Shown: positions 12,964 to 22,812 of the stretch, one piece after another
How the letters are laid out: each line of letters opens with the position of its first letter
Position numbering within the stretch: the stretch's first letter is position 1
NCBI GenBank assembly: GCA_000565255.1
Contig: ASRH01000001.1
Span: forward strand, 124,001 to 188,000
Length of the DNA stretch: 64,000 nt
From: Candidatus Aramenus sulfurataquae
Lineage (GTDB): Archaea; Thermoproteota; Thermoprotei_A; Sulfolobales; Sulfolobaceae
Direction of reading: 5' to 3'
The notes under the pieces: model-generated
Database searches by the model: none
What the model was told of the DNA's origin: nothing
Seen by the model: only the letters and a program-made list of their open reading frames with translations
Position numbers and translations under genes: made by a program

Positions 12964-15309
12964 CTATTTCTTATTAAAGAAGCTCATTATATCGAATCCG
13001 CTGCTCTTTAGCGTGCTTTCCTTTACGCCAAATGACTCCAGTATCCTCATAGCTGCTGGCACTATTTGCTTGTCTATGTAGTAGTCGACGTCAATCCTTG
13101 AGGGATCCTTAACCGTGAAGTATGGCTCTGCTCTATCTGAGACCTTCCCAGCCCCCTTTACGATAACGTAGCCTATCTTTCCTCCTTTGAAGATGGCGTA
13201 GCCTGCCTTTATTGCCTTCTTCGCTGCCACAACGTGAGGGGCGTCAACTTCGTACTCGTCAAGGCCCTTGTCCAGGGACTTCCAAATTATTAGCTCCTCT
13301 ATCTTGAACTCCTTCCTCCTCAGTCTCATTACCGCTTCCCTGACGAGCCTAATCGCGTCGTCAACGCTGTACAAAAGTATCTTCTCTATTACCTCCCTCT
13401 GTATGTCCTTTGCAAGCTCACACCAGTCTCCCCTAACAGCCTCAAACCCTACTATGTCTATCTTACCGTCGAAGGTGAGCCCCGCGTACCTCTTCTTATT
13501 CTCGGTGAAGAAGACCTTCTTGTACTTCTTGTCTACCTTGATCTCCAGCTCAAACTTGGAACTTATCTCCTTCACAAGCTTGTCCACCTTTTCCTCGTTC
13601 CCCTTAACGAAGATGGAGTCGGTGTCCCCATAGATTACCTCAAACCCCTCCTGCTCGGCCAACTTCGCTGAAGCTGAAATTATCTCCCTACCCCACGCTG
13701 TAACTGCCTCCGCTCCCTCCTTGCTGTACCACCTCGCTCCTAACCAGCCCATGTAACCGTAAAAGGCGTTTGTCATTACTTTGATTGCCCTCTGCCTCTC
13801 GTCTAGTTTCCTCTTTGTGAACTCATCCTTTGCCTCATCCATTGCCTTCTTAACTTCCCTCCTCTCTTGAATGAGCCTCTGCAGGATCCTCTTGTAGAAC
13901 CCCTCTGGGCTCTTGCGGAACTTGTGTCCAACTTCTGGGGAGACCCAGCAGTCCTCGCACTCGCCCTTAACTAGGGTGTCTGGGCCGATGTTGTACTTTA
14001 TCATGATAGAGGGGTACATTGACGAGAAGTCGAGCACATAAACGTTCTCGTGAACGCCCTGCTTAGGAGATATCACTAGGCCACCCTTATAGCCCTCGTA
14101 CTCCCTCTCGACCCTGTTTGGGATGAGCTCGTTGAACTTGAACGCCTCCCTCATGAGCAACCACTCTACCCTGTAACCAACGCTAGCCATGGCCAACTGG
14201 TCAAGAGGTAAGCCAGTGAGCATGGTTAACTGTTCCCCGAAGGGTAGGAAGACCTCCCCCAGCAAGTAGGTCGACTTGGCGTCGTCCATGTTGTATTGTA
14301 TTACCAATTTTCTCTTTTCCTTGTCGTTCCAGTACTCCGGTATCTGATACCATTCCAAGTTGACCCTCTTGCTCTTAGGCATTACGCCCAAGTAGTCGGC
14401 CACGTTGTCTAAGCTCTTTACTTTAACTTCCTCTACGCTGTAAGCAAACCCCATGAGGTCCACGTTAAGTCTACCAACCACGGAGAAGTGGCCGTAAGTC
14501 CCCTGGCTTGGCTCAGAGTTTACCTTTCTCCCTATTTCAAGCTTTACGTTCCTGGCCTTCACCCTCTCCAGAAGGTAGGGCCAGTCGAAGCCAGTGGTGT
14601 TGTAGCCCAGGATAACGTCAGGGTCGTACTCCTTGACGAACTTGATGAAATCCCTTATTATCTTCAGGTCGTCCCCGTCCTCGTTGATGAACTGCCTTCC
14701 ACCCTCTTCTGTCCATACTCCTATCAGTATCACTGGATCCCTCCTTGGGTCTGGAAAGCCGTACTTGTTGTAGACCTCTATGTCGAACGCCATTACCCTA
14801 AGCCTAGGTGGCTCGTCCTCAAAGACCTTAAGCAACTTCACTAGGTTGTAAACGTGCTTTACCCTAAACTTGTTATCCTTTACCTCTTCCACCTCAGCCT
14901 GGAACCAATAAAAGGGCCTGATTCCAGAGTCTATGGAGTACCTCATGTAAAACCTTATGTCAGCCTCTAGCACTTCCCTCACTCCCTTTACCTTCGCGAC
15001 GCTATCTCTGTAGGTTCTCACGTAGGCCGGGATTACAGTTTCTATCCTTAAGGCTTTGACTGGCTCGCCATAGTACTTCTTCTCAACTGGTTCAACCCTC
15101 GTTATGGGAGACTCTGGCTTACTCAGTCTCCTCACTTCTTCAGCTATTGTCTCCACCTCTCCGTCGATGACCGCGTAGAAGTACGGCCTAAAGTTGCGCT
15201 CCAGCACGACTACCCTGTTACCCTCCCTATCAACGCTCCAGATGTATATTACGGGCTTTCCCTCCTCTACGTCATAGGAGAAGTCCAATACGTAAAAGTC
15301 CTTGATCAT
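12964..15309 (-). CDS. Family B DNA polymerase, PolB3/Dpo3-like
   Basis: About 781 aa from the ATG at 15307-15309 (MIKDFYVLDF). A longer reading starting 12 codons upstream would overlap the promoter-like AT region. The N-terminus resembles the third B-family polymerase of Sulfolobales. All catalytic motifs are intact: exonuclease DIEVY at residues 176-180, NTTGFDWPYL and YNMDDAKSTYLL; polymerase DFSSMYPSIM, KVMTNAFYGYMG and YGDTDSIF. It should therefore have both proofreading and synthesis activity. The N-acetyltransferase gene ends immediately upstream on the same strand, so the two are probably co-transcribed. Assignment to PolB3 rather than PolB1 rests on remembered N-terminal similarity and context next to dnaG/pelota. 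Confidence 0.9.
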   Translation of the reverse strand: MIKDFYVLDFSYDVEEGKPVIYIWSVDREGNRVVVLERNFRPYFYAVIDGEVETIAEEVRRLSKPESPITRVEPVEKKYYGEPVKALRIETVIPAYVRTYRDSVAKVKGVREVLEADIRFYMRYSIDSGIRPFYWFQAEVEEVKDNKFRVKHVYNLVKLLKVFEDEPPRLRVMAFDIEVYNKYGFPDPRRDPVILIGVWTEEGGRQFINEDGDDLKIIRDFIKFVKEYDPDVILGYNTTGFDWPYLLERVKARNVKLEIGRKVNSEPSQGTYGHFSVVGRLNVDLMGFAYSVEEVKVKSLDNVADYLGVMPKSKRVNLEWYQIPEYWNDKEKRKLVIQYNMDDAKSTYLLGEVFLPFGEQLTMLTGLPLDQLAMASVGYRVEWLLMREAFKFNELIPNRVEREYEGYKGGLVISPKQGVHENVYVLDFSSMYPSIMIKYNIGPDTLVKGECEDCWVSPEVGHKFRKSPEGFYKRILQRLIQERREVKKAMDEAKDEFTKRKLDERQRAIKVMTNAFYGYMGWLGARWYSKEGAEAVTAWGREIISASAKLAEQEGFEVIYGDTDSIFVKGNEEKVDKLVKEISSKFELEIKVDKKYKKVFFTENKKRYAGLTFDGKIDIVGFEAVRGDWCELAKDIQREVIEKILLYSVDDAIRLVREAVMRLRRKEFKIEELIIWKSLDKGLDEYEVDAPHVVAAKKAIKAGYAIFKGGKIGYVIVKGAGKVSDRAEPYFTVKDPSRIDVDYYIDKQIVPAAMRILESFGVKESTLKSSGFDIMSFFNKK

Positions 15310-15345
15310 AACTAGAATATCGTGTGGAAAATTAAAATGTTTCAC

Positions 15346-15798
15346 TTACTCTAGGTTTTTGTTAATAAGGGGCTTTACCATTACGAAGGCGTGCTTTCCC
15401 CTCCCGTAGTAGTTCTTCCGCGTGTAGGTAACTAAGTACCCGTTCTTTCTGTAAAACCTTATTGCTTCCTCGTTATCAACCCTTACCTCTAAATAGGAGT
15501 AAGTGCAGCCCCTCTGCTTATATGCCTCTTCCAGGGACCTCAGCAGGGCAGATCCGATTCCTTTTTTCCTGTAGCCTTGTGCCGTTGCGATAGACACTAC
15601 GTGTCCCCTCACCCTGTGCTGTATTATCCCTATGGCGTACCCCACAACTTGGCCATTCTCCTTTGCGACAACGTAAACGCTTGCCAAGTAAAGGTAGGCC
15701 TTAAGTAAGGACAAGGGATAAGGGTTATCGAAACTCTCCAGCTCTATCCTGTAGATCTCTCCTAGGTCTTCTTCTGTCGCATCAGATATAATTACCAC
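15346..15798 (-). CDS. GNAT N-acetyltransferase, RimI/Ard1-like
   Basis: 150 aa from a GTG start. Single GNAT domain. The acetyl-CoA pyrophosphate loop is seen in [16 protein letters not shown] (Q-x-x-x-x-G-x-G type, about residues 71-86), followed by the [19 protein letters not shown] segment typical of RimI and of archaeal N-terminal acetyltransferases. It probably acetylates protein N-termini. It ends next to the DNA polymerase gene and is divergent from pelota, separated by about 24 bp once the pelota start is placed at 15823. Confidence 0.85.
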   Translation of the reverse strand: MVIISDATEEDLGEIYRIELESFDNPYPLSLLKAYLYLASVYVVAKENGQVVGYAIGIIQHRVRGHVVSIATAQGYRKKGIGSALLRSLEEAYKQRGCTYSYLEVRVDNEEAIRFYRKNGYLVTYTRKNYYGRGKHAFVMVKPLINKNLE

Positions 15799-15822
15799 AG
15801 GTTGGTTAGAGTGTACATAATA

Positions 15823-16851
15823 ATGAAAGTTTTGGAGTTCGACGAGAAGAAGGGGTCACTTAAGCTCCACATAGAAGACGAAGACGACCTCTGGCTCCTT
15901 CATTTGATCCTCCACAAGGGGGACGTGGTGGTAGCCAGGACAACCAGGGACGTGAGCCTGGGAGACGAGGGCAGAAGGATACCTATGGTAATAGCGCTGA
16001 GGGTTGAGCACACGGAGTTTCAGCCCTTCACTTCACGACTGAGGATACACGGCATAATAGAGGACGCGCCTGAGAGGTTTGGAATAAAGGGGGCGCACCA
16101 CACGGTCAACTTGGACATAGGAGATGACATAGTAATAGTTAAAGAGCAGTGGCCTAAGCACGAGCTCGAAAAGATATACGCCCAGGCAGAAAAGAGAAGC
16201 AGAGTGCTCATAGCCCTGGTGGACTTCGACGAGTACTTAATAGCCATCCCAATGGCGCAGGGCATAAGAATACTCGCAGAGAGGAGCCTCCAGACTCCCA
16301 ACAAGGAGGACGAGGGGATAATAGAGGGGAACGCGGAGGAGGTCTCCAAGGAGATAGAGGAGTACGCAAGACAGTTCTCCTCTGACGCCGTGATTCTAGC
16401 AGGTCCAGGGCCTTTCAAGGAGATTGTAAGGGCAAAGCTCAAGTTCAAGAACGTCTACGTGGACAGCGTGTCCTCTGCGACTAGGGCAGGGCTGTCGGAG
16501 ATCTTGAGGAGGGACATCATAGACAAGGTGATGAGGGACTACGAGATCTCGCAATCCGTAAGGGAAATGGACAGGGTAATGGAGCTCCTCTCAAAGAACA
16601 CGGGACTCGTGGCCTACGGCCTCGAGGAGGTAAAAAAGGCATCGCAGTACGGAGCTGTGGAGACCCTCTTAGTAACCTCAGACTTAGTCTCCGCTTATGA
16701 CGAGGAAAAGAAGAGGGAGGTCGAGGAAGTTATGGAGGAAGTGGGGAAGAAGGGAGGAAAGGTTATGATTGTACCTGAGGACTCCCCGGTGTACTTCCAA
16801 GTGAAGAACTTGACCGGGCTAGTGGCTGTCCTTAGGTTTAGGATAGAGTGA
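15823..16851 (+). CDS. pelA: Pelota/Dom34, mRNA surveillance protein
   Basis: 342 aa from the ATG at 15823 ([15 protein letters not shown]), which matches relatives; a GTG 21 bp upstream is unlikely. The order of domains is N-terminal Sm-like domain ([14 protein letters not shown]...), central eRF1 domain 2-like region ([38 protein letters not shown]) and eRF1 domain 3-like C-terminus ([20 protein letters not shown]). In archaea it works with aEF1A or ABCE1 to rescue stalled ribosomes. Its 3' end overlaps the convergent radical SAM gene by 33 bp. Confidence 0.95.
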   Translation: MKVLEFDEKKGSLKLHIEDEDDLWLLHLILHKGDVVVARTTRDVSLGDEGRRIPMVIALRVEHTEFQPFTSRLRIHGIIEDAPERFGIKGAHHTVNLDIGDDIVIVKEQWPKHELEKIYAQAEKRSRVLIALVDFDEYLIAIPMAQGIRILAERSLQTPNKEDEGIIEGNAEEVSKEIEEYARQFSSDAVILAGPGPFKEIVRAKLKFKNVYVDSVSSATRAGLSEILRRDIIDKVMRDYEISQSVREMDRVMELLSKNTGLVAYGLEEVKKASQYGAVETLLVTSDLVSAYDEEKKREVEEVMEEVGKKGGKVMIVPEDSPVYFQVKNLTGLVAVLRFRIE

Positions 16852-17841
16852 CCTCTCGGAGATCCTAAGGCCATATGGCAATTCCTCCACTATTCTAACC
16901 TCGTCCACGGGGAAGCTCTTTGCTATCTCCTCTACTACCTCGTCTGACACCACATAACCTTCCTCCATCCTTTCGCCGAACTCCTCCAAGTTAGCGTTGG
17001 TTTTGACTATTGCTCTAACAACCGTTCCCTCTCCAGTGTACCTCTCAAAGGGCTTGGCCGTGTATCTGAGAGTCCTCAAGAACCTTGTCCTCGTCTCTAC
17101 TACGTCCTTGTATACTGAACTGCAGTAGTGTACTAGGACTTTGCTCTCCTGGAACTTCTCGACTACTTTTATTGCAGTCTCAGCGCTCCCTCTAGCTCCA
17201 GCTAACCCATGGGAGACCCTAAGCCCCCTGGCGTTAAGTGCTAGGGCGTTCCTCTCGGTTATCTCTAATTCATTGATGTTGACGAACTTTACCCCGTGCA
17301 ACTCAGCCCACTTGATTATCTCCTCGAGCTCCTTTTCGTTGCCGGGTATGGAAGGTACTTCTATTCCAACTTCGAACGAGTAGCCTAAAGCCTTTTCCAC
17401 TGCCCTCAAGTACTCCCTATTCACCGGGTGGAACCTTATCTCGTCGACCCCCGCCCTCTCTAGCTCCCTTAGCACGTCGTGCGTAACGTATCTCCCAGAT
17501 GTGTACAAGTGAACGTGGAAGTCCTTCCCAAACTCGTCCTTGAGCGCCCTCGTGACCTCAACGACCCTGTCAATCCTCAGTATAGGATCTCCTCCGGTAA
17601 TCCCCGCGCCCAGCGCGTTCATCTTGTATGCCTCGTACACGAAGTCCATTACGGAGGTCGCCTTCCTCTCGTTAGCGTAAGCCACGTCCTTGGAGAACCT
17701 GCCCTCGCTTACGGGGCAGTAGTAGCAGGAATCGCCGCACTCCCCTGTAATAAATACCACTAGCTTACCGCCAAGCCTGCAGAGCTCGCAACCCTTAGGA
17801 AGGCCGTTGTAAAGCGCGATATCCCTATTTCCCTTTAACAT
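16819..17841 (-). CDS. Radical SAM protein of unknown substrate
   Basis: 340 aa. The [4Fe-4S]-SAM motif is CGDSCYYC (CX3CX2C, about residues 35-42), followed by the GGDPIL S-adenosylmethionine-binding segment near residue 83. CELC near residue 18 may contribute an extra metal site. The central region keeps the barrel strands ([37 protein letters not shown]). Family membership at superfamily level is clear, the reaction is not. The gene lies downstream of two minus-strand genes (DUF1122-like and nucleotidyltransferase), overlaps the former by 17 bp, and converges with pelota. Confidence 0.82.
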   Translation of the reverse strand: MLKGNRDIALYNGLPKGCELCRLGGKLVVFITGECGDSCYYCPVSEGRFSKDVAYANERKATSVMDFVYEAYKMNALGAGITGGDPILRIDRVVEVTRALKDEFGKDFHVHLYTSGRYVTHDVLRELERAGVDEIRFHPVNREYLRAVEKALGYSFEVGIEVPSIPGNEKELEEIIKWAELHGVKFVNINELEITERNALALNARGLRVSHGLAGARGSAETAIKVVEKFQESKVLVHYCSSVYKDVVETRTRFLRTLRYTAKPFERYTGEGTVVRAIVKTNANLEEFGERMEEGYVVSDEVVEEIAKSFPVDEVRIVEELPYGLRISERSLYPKPKDSH

Positions 17842-18349
17842 GTTCCAATATCCACCTTCTTACTTCCTCCCTTTTAACTTCTTCTAACGCCTCCTCTAGT
17901 TCCCTCCTGGCCACTTCCTCGTTCAAGGGCCTATTCCCCTGCAACTTCGGCGCCCCCTCGTTACCTCCCTCAGGGTAGTACCAGACCTTGAACCACGTGA
18001 AGCCGGCCCTCAACATGGAGAAGCCTAGAGGAGTGTCCATGGCGTGATAGCCCTTGAATATCATTTCCTCCGTCTCCTTGTCTTTTTCGTACGTGACGAA
18101 AAGCCTGCCCATAGGAGGGAGGAGGTTGTAGAAGAACTTGAAGAGCTCTACCTCTGTCCCCTCCTCTCTAGGCCAGGGATCGTAGTCTATCTCTATCCAA
18201 GGAACGTACTCCCCCCTCCCAGTGAAGTAGTTACACCACCCCACGAATCTGTCGCCCAGGTACAGCTCGAAGTAGTAGAGCTCCCTTATGTGTGACTTCC
18301 TCAAGTTCTTGTAGCTAAGCTTGTACCCCGAGACTTCCCCCTCAATCAT
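17825..18349 (-). CDS. Conserved archaeal protein, DUF1122-like
   Basis: 174 aa, aromatic-rich and soluble. It carries [18 protein letters not shown], an [12 protein letters not shown] acidic stretch and [21 protein letters not shown] associate this composition with DUF1122 from memory, and have no independent check. The last 35 residues form a charged helix ([23 protein letters not shown]). It overlaps the nucleotidyltransferase gene by 8 bp and the radical SAM gene by 17 bp, so the three form one operon. Function unknown. Confidence 0.6.
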   Translation of the reverse strand: MIEGEVSGYKLSYKNLRKSHIRELYYFELYLGDRFVGWCNYFTGRGEYVPWIEIDYDPWPREEGTEVELFKFFYNLLPPMGRLFVTYEKDKETEEMIFKGYHAMDTPLGFSMLRAGFTWFKVWYYPEGGNEGAPKLQGNRPLNEEVARRELEEALEEVKREEVRRWILEHVKGK

Positions 18350-18998
18350 TTACCATCTTCCTGAAGAACTTGTTGTTCTTAGATAATAAAACGATGGAGG
18401 ACTCAAAGTTCTCCTCTTCGCCCAAGTCGTACCTCAGGAAGACCCCAGTTCTTCCCTTTTCCATCCTCTTAGTCAATAGCTTCTCCCTTTCCATGATTGT
18501 GGAGATAGAGACCTTGAGTAGCTTCGAAGCCAGGCCCTCGTTACCCTTTAAGGGCATTTCCTCGTGACCCTTTTCCGTTGGGATTATTAGCTGTAGCCTC
18601 TTGTTAACCCCACTTACTCTCTCCTTTCTCAGAATTCCCTCCTCGTCTATTAGACCGCCAAAGCGGAAGAACTCCTCCTCATCCCTCTTCAGCTTGCCTA
18701 GGGGAAAGGTTATAACTTCCTTTTCCTCTGGATCCAGGGAGATGTACGCCTTGGGCGTAGAGAAGGGAGTGGCTTGTATTACAAAACGATGATCCGCCTC
18801 TATTAAGTCCAAGTTGAGGACGTTTGGGTTGAAGACCACGACGTCGACGTCGCTCTCCTCCCTGACATCTCCTCTGGCAACGGAGCCGTAAACGTATCCG
18901 ACCATTCCCAGCGTCCTCAGCCTCCTGAGGACGGAAAGGGCAATTTCCCTCTTCTTGTCAAGTAGCTTCCAGTGGGCCTCCGTGTACTCTACTTCCAC
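18342..18998 (-). CDS. Predicted nucleotidyltransferase
   Basis: 218 aa from a GTG start. The polymerase-beta-type nucleotidyltransferase motif [18 protein letters not shown] (about residues 38-55) has the GS, RGD/D-x-D metal residues in place. The C-terminal half ([28 protein letters not shown]) is helical and may be a helix-turn-helix-type substrate-binding domain. It is larger than MNT-type antitoxins and has no HEPN partner nearby. First gene of a three-gene minus-strand operon and divergent from the site-2 protease gene. Confidence 0.75.
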   Translation of the reverse strand: MEVEYTEAHWKLLDKKREIALSVLRRLRTLGMVGYVYGSVARGDVREESDVDVVVFNPNVLNLDLIEADHRFVIQATPFSTPKAYISLDPEEKEVITFPLGKLKRDEEEFFRFGGLIDEEGILRKERVSGVNKRLQLIIPTEKGHEEMPLKGNEGLASKLLKVSISTIMEREKLLTKRMEKGRTGVFLRYDLGEEENFESSIVLLSKNNKFFRKMVND

Positions 18999-19003
18999 AA
19001 CTG

Positions 19004-19013
19004 TTTTATTTTT
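19004..19013 (+). promoter_or_regulatory. TATA-like box for the site-2 protease gene
   Basis: TTTTATTTTT centred about 25 bp upstream of the ATG at 19033, which supports this start over longer readings that run back into the divergent gene. Confidence 0.5.
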
Positions 19014-19032
19014 ACAGCGTGCTTTAATCTTA

Positions 19033-20112
19033 ATGGTATCATCAATAGAGTGGTTTGGAATAGGAGTACTCGCTTTCTGGGCTGTAATCTACGCCTTTAA
19101 GGGAAAACTGGAGAAGAGGGGGTTCAAGGTATACCCCTTCTTCCTCATGTGGAGAAAGGGAACTAGAAGCGAGTGGTTCCCAGGGGTAGCCAACAGCAAC
19201 GCCTACAAGGGTTTCGAGAAGGTAGCCATAGCCTTAGGGATCGCGTCTATGGTGGGAGGTATATTCCTCATTTACTACGTTATCTCCGGTTTGTTAGTTA
19301 GACCAACCGAGACTGGAATAAGGCTTGAGCCCATAATCCCTGGGGTTACAATTGGGCTAAACGAGGCGATTTACGTGCTGTTTGCGATTGGGGTCTCTGT
19401 AGTTGTACACGAGCTAATGCACGCCATCTCAGCTACCTCAAACAAGGTAAACGTGAGAGGAGGTGGTTTCATTCTCATAGGCATATTCCCAGGGGCATTC
19501 GTGGAGCCAGACGAGGAGGAGTTCCAGAGGAGCCCAACTAGCGCGAAGCTAAAGATAATTGCCTCGGGAATAGCTATGAACCTGATCCTCGCTGCCGTCT
19601 TTTTCCCCATAGCCACTTACCTCCTCAGCGCCCTGTCTCAAGGCATAGAGATAGTTGGAGTGCTGCCACACTCCGAAGCATACAACATATCACTACAGCC
19701 TGGGCAGGTGATAGAGGAGATAAACGGACATGAGGTAAGGACCTATACTCAGCTAAGCCAAGCCCTAGACAGCTCCACGCATTACCTCATCGTGGTAAAG
19801 AACCCCAACGGAACAATCTCTTACTACAACGCCACCGCTGAAAACCACTTCTTGGGCGTTGAGGTCACCTACAGCATACCGCCGTCAGCCTACCCCTTCC
19901 TCGAGTTCTCAACATGGATGTTCGTGGTAAACTTCAGCCTAGCCCTCTTTAACGGGGCTCCGTTATTCATAACCGATGGGGGAAAAATATTCACTGAACT
20001 CGTGAAGAAAATAAGCTCTAGGTACGGGGAAAAAATATCGTACTATATCCAGACGTTACTTCTGATGTCCTTCGTGTTCGCCATACTACTGTCTATTAGT
20101 CTTCCTCAATGA
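19033..20112 (+). CDS. Site-2 protease family zinc metalloprotease (M50) with PDZ-like domain
   Basis: 359 aa from the ATG at 19033, which begins with a hydrophobic segment ([16 protein letters not shown]). Zn ligands are in [10 protein letters not shown] (HExxH at residues 126-130) and the second metal motif is [12 protein letters not shown] in a later helix, both typical of intramembrane S2P. Between them lies a soluble PDZ-like domain ([28 protein letters not shown]). About six membrane segments are visible. The likely role is regulated proteolysis of membrane-bound proteins. Its 3' end overlaps the convergent lysS by 17 bp. Confidence 0.87.
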   Translation: MVSSIEWFGIGVLAFWAVIYAFKGKLEKRGFKVYPFFLMWRKGTRSEWFPGVANSNAYKGFEKVAIALGIASMVGGIFLIYYVISGLLVRPTETGIRLEPIIPGVTIGLNEAIYVLFAIGVSVVVHELMHAISATSNKVNVRGGGFILIGIFPGAFVEPDEEEFQRSPTSAKLKIIASGIAMNLILAAVFFPIATYLLSALSQGIEIVGVLPHSEAYNISLQPGQVIEEINGHEVRTYTQLSQALDSSTHYLIVVKNPNGTISYYNATAENHFLGVEVTYSIPPSAYPFLEFSTWMFVVNFSLALFNGAPLFITDGGKIFTELVKKISSRYGEKISYYIQTLLLMSFVFAILLSISLPQ

Positions 20113-21580
20113 CCTTGGAGCTCAGTATTGGGAACGGAATTACTTCCTTTATGCTCTGGTTGTTGGTGAAGAGCATCACTAGCCTGTCTATGCCTATGCC
20201 AAGCCCTCCAGTGGGGGGCATACCATAGGATAAGGCCCTCACGAAGTCCTTGTCGTATGGGTGAGCCTCTTGGTCTCCCCTGCGCATCATCTCCTGCTCC
20301 TTCCTGAAGAGCTCGTCTTGAAGGACTGGGTCGTTTAGCTCTGTGTACGCATTAGCGAACTCCATCCCTGCTATGAATAGCTCGAACCTCTCCACAAACC
20401 CCGGCTTGCTCCTGTGAGGTTTACACAGTGGCGTTGTCTCTATTGGGTAGTCCGTGATAAAAGTGGGCTGTATCAAGTTGGGGGAGACTAACTTGTCAAA
20501 TAGCTTCTCTATCATGAGCCCCCTAACGTAGGAGTTGCCCCTTGGAGTTAGCTGGTATTTCTTAAGCAACTCCTTGAGCTCGTCGTCGGTCATCGCCTCA
20601 ACGTTCTTGCCAAGGGCCTCGCTCAAGGAGTCCAACATTGAGACCCTCCTGAACTGGGAGAGCTCTATTTCGTACTCCTTGTCCCCAGCCTTGTACTTCA
20701 CCTTGGTGTCTCCAAGCACGGCCTTCGCAACAGTTGATATCATCTCCTCAGTTAGCTTCATGATGTCGTTGTAGTCGGCGTAGGCCCAGTAAAGCTCAAG
20801 GAGCGTGAATTCTGGGTTGTGGGTAACGTCTATGTCCTCGTTCCTGAAGACCTTGCCTATCTCGAACACCTTGTCAAAGCCTCCCACTATGTACCTCTTT
20901 AGGTAGAGCTCCAAGGAAATCCTGAGGTACCACTCTTCGTCAAGGTAGTTTATCTTGGTCTTGAAAGGCTTTGCCAGTGCTCCACCATAGACTGGCTGTA
21001 GGATCGGCGTCTCCACTTCCATAAACCCCTTGGAGGATAGGAACTTCCTGATCTCGGCTATGGTCTTGAATCGAACCTCCATGGCCCTCCTAGCGCTGTC
21101 GTTGTAGAGGAAGTCCACGTAGCGGTGTGCGTATCTGAACTCGGGCGAGAGCTTAGTCCAGTCTGGGGGCTCGATTAGGGCCTTTGCCAGCATTACGTAG
21201 TCCTTGACGAGAAGGGAGAGCTCTCCCTTTGCTGTGTAGAATAGGTCTCCTTTAACGCCTATTATGTCGCCCCTCCCAAATAGGTCGAAGAACTTGTTGT
21301 ACTTGTCCCCTAGCTCGTTTACCCTTAAGTAGAGCTGGAGCCTCTCGCCCTCGTCGAATATGTCCACGAAGGATGCCTTGCCGTGCCTCCTTATGTTGGC
21401 TATCCTGCCTGCAGTTGAAATATTGAACATGAAGGGATCGTGAGGCTTGTCCTTCATATCCTTTACTAAGTTCCTTATGTCAACGATGGTGTGGGTGATG
21501 TCGTACTTCTGGGGGTAGGGGTTTACGCCGTTAGCCTTGAGCTCCTCGACTATTTTTAGCCTCCTTTCGTCCCATTTCAC
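20096..21580 (-). CDS. lysS: Lysyl-tRNA synthetase, class II
   Basis: 494 aa from the GTG at 21578-21580 ([14 protein letters not shown]). This start is preferred because an AT-box lies 26 bp upstream; a TTG five codons earlier is possible. The N-terminal OB-fold anticodon domain includes [21 protein letters not shown]. Class II motifs 1-3 are visible: [40 protein letters not shown] and [17 protein letters not shown]. Class II LysRS is the form in most crenarchaeotes, whereas many euryarchaea use class I. Convergent with the site-2 protease gene. Confidence 0.95.
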   Translation of the reverse strand: MKWDERRLKIVEELKANGVNPYPQKYDITHTIVDIRNLVKDMKDKPHDPFMFNISTAGRIANIRRHGKASFVDIFDEGERLQLYLRVNELGDKYNKFFDLFGRGDIIGVKGDLFYTAKGELSLLVKDYVMLAKALIEPPDWTKLSPEFRYAHRYVDFLYNDSARRAMEVRFKTIAEIRKFLSSKGFMEVETPILQPVYGGALAKPFKTKINYLDEEWYLRISLELYLKRYIVGGFDKVFEIGKVFRNEDIDVTHNPEFTLLELYWAYADYNDIMKLTEEMISTVAKAVLGDTKVKYKAGDKEYEIELSQFRRVSMLDSLSEALGKNVEAMTDDELKELLKKYQLTPRGNSYVRGLMIEKLFDKLVSPNLIQPTFITDYPIETTPLCKPHRSKPGFVERFELFIAGMEFANAYTELNDPVLQDELFRKEQEMMRRGDQEAHPYDKDFVRALSYGMPPTGGLGIGIDRLVMLFTNNQSIKEVIPFPILSSKVIEED

Positions 21581-21600
21581 ACCATGAAAACGCAATTCTC

Positions 21601-21611
21601 AAGTTATATTT
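21601..21611 (-). promoter_or_regulatory. TATA-like box for lysS
   Basis: AAATATAACTT on the minus strand, centred 26 bp upstream of the GTG at 21580. This spacing fits a leaderless transcript and decides between the alternative starts. Confidence 0.5.
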
Positions 21612-21778
21612 CTTTTTGCCAAGCCGCGAGTCATAAGGTTTCTTGAGGCGCAGTTGAAAAGGGTAAAGTGAATTCTCTAGAACATGGATAATACAATCTC
21701 CGTACTTAACTACAAGGTCGTTGAGCAAATCCTTTCTTCTTAAAGATAAAGTAGAAATAGTTTATTCTTGAAGTATAA

Positions 21779-21912
21779 TGGGCCCACGGGGACTCGAACC
21801 CCGGACCACTGGGTCTCTCCGATTTCCAGATGCCGCTCATCCCCTTTCGGGTCTCTAGACCCAATGTTTTTCATCTGGAGCCCAGCACTCTACCTAGCTG
21901 AGCTATGGGCCC
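21779..21912 (-). tRNA. tRNA-Trp (CCA anticodon) with 60-nt intron at 37/38
   Basis: Acceptor stem GGGCCCA/TGGGCCC with discriminator A, D-arm GCTC...GAGT, anticodon stem CTGGG/CCCAG, T-arm CGGGG-TTCGAGT-CCCCG. Exon 1 is 21912-21875 and exon 2 is 21814-21779; the mature tRNA is 74 nt. The intron (21874-21815) interrupts after position 37 of the anticodon loop CTCCAG|A. CUCC in the loop pairs with GGAG near the intron 3' end, with AGA bulges at both splice sites, which is a bulge-helix-bulge-like substrate for the archaeal splicing endonuclease. CCA is not encoded. Confidence 0.95.
21815..21874 (-). other. Intron of tRNA-Trp
   Basis: 60 nt. It contains two stretches complementary to the surrounding exons. 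CAUUGGGUCU (21866-21857) pairs with AGACCCAGUG across the 3' splice site. CAUCUGGA (21832-21825) pairs with UCCAGAUG across the 5' splice site. A GGAUGAG element resembles box C'. This recalls the box C/D guide function known for euryarchaeal tRNA-Trp introns, but canonical D boxes (CUGA) are not seen. Confidence 0.8.
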
Positions 21913-22112
21913 ATTAGACGTCATCTAAATTACAATATCTGAGGAAGAGTAATAAAGTTTTTTCGCTCATCGTGGCATCTCAAGAGCGTTTTGATAGGGA
22001 GACTACAAAGGTGAATGAAATTCTTGTCCACGCTCAAACGCTATAACGTAAAGCTTCACATAACGTCGGCGTAATACGCGTGGGCTTGAAGATCAAGGAG
22101 TATACAATACAG

Positions 22113-22198
22113 CGCCGGAGCGAGGATTCGAACCTCGGACCGCCCGGTCTCTGCCGAATATTAACAGCCGGGCGCTCTTCCAGCTGAGCTACTCCGGC
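22113..22198 (-). tRNA. tRNA-Asn (GTT anticodon) with 13-nt intron at 37/38
   Basis: Acceptor stem GCCGGAG/CTCCGGC with discriminator G, D-arm GCTC...GAGC, anticodon stem CCCGG/CCGGG, anticodon loop CTGTTA|A, T-arm CGAGG-TTCGAAT-CCTCG. Exon 1 is 22198-22162, the intron 22161-22149 and exon 2 22148-22113; the mature tRNA is 73 nt. CUGU in the loop pairs with GCAG near the intron end, next to an AGA bulge, giving a small bulge-helix-loop typical of short crenarchaeal introns. CCA is not encoded. Confidence 0.95.
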
Positions 22199-22223
22199 GT
22201 TTATGACCATATCCTTGGGATCC

Positions 22224-22234
22224 TAAAAAGTTTT
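22224..22234 (-). promoter_or_regulatory. TATA-like box for tRNA-Asn
   Basis: ACTTTTTAGG on the minus strand, centred about 31 bp upstream of the tRNA 5' end, a usual distance for an archaeal tRNA promoter with a short leader. Confidence 0.45.
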
Positions 22235-22812
22235 CTCTGCCTCTTCAGAGATGAGGAAAAATCCAGCTTTAGGTTTGCATTAGGGCAAAAAGAAAATGTA
22301 AATCAGGATTAACTGGTCTTCACACCCTTAAATCACCGGTTCAAAAATTCCATCCTGTACTACTAAATTCGTGATAAAATTTCAGTTAAGAAGGAGAGCG
22401 TGACCCGTTTAGTGTGGGTACTATGATAGTCATCTTCTGAACGTTGCCATGCTACTAGGTAGCTTAAGAACGTTATGAAGGAGTGAGGTCTACATTTCCT
22501 GCCTGGGCGTTTAACGCTGACAAGGTAGTTATTACTCACTCGATGGCCTATCGTTGACCTCATGTCCGAGAGTTCACGTCCATGATACTGTTCATGCATG
22601 AAAGGCAAATAAGAAGTCTGTCTAGATAGACCTTTTCACCTCGACCGCTAATACGAGTTGCCGAAGTCTATTTGAGCTACTGCTGCACACTGTTAACTGA
22701 TGATTCAAGCGTTTTCTTGAGGCACTAGAAGAGCTACACGTGAAATGCCCTTTATAGACATAATACCAAAACCAAGAACGGCTGAAAAGTAAAACTAGAC
22801 AAAAAACTCGAT
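22235..22812 (-). other. Gene-free stretch of about 580 bp, content unassigned
   Basis: No convincing gene or RNA was found. The longest open stretch (22363-22608, minus) would encode 81 residues rich in His, Arg and Ser with no recognised motif. Short protein-like stretches also appear in neighbouring minus-strand frames upstream of it, interrupted by stops. Base composition looks lower in G+C than the surrounding genes. It could be a decayed gene or mobile element, or contain an unrecognised RNA. I saw no terminal inverted repeats and no partial tRNA copy marking an integration site. Confidence 0.4.

Noticed and set aside
22235-22300. GAGGAAA-like segment as possible RNase P RNA
   Set aside because: The short match is isolated; the other conserved RNase P regions and the expected high G+C are absent.
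22363-22608. 81-codon minus-strand frame in the gene-free stretch
   Set aside because: No motif, unusual composition, no TATA-like box in position; recorded only as part of the unassigned stretch.
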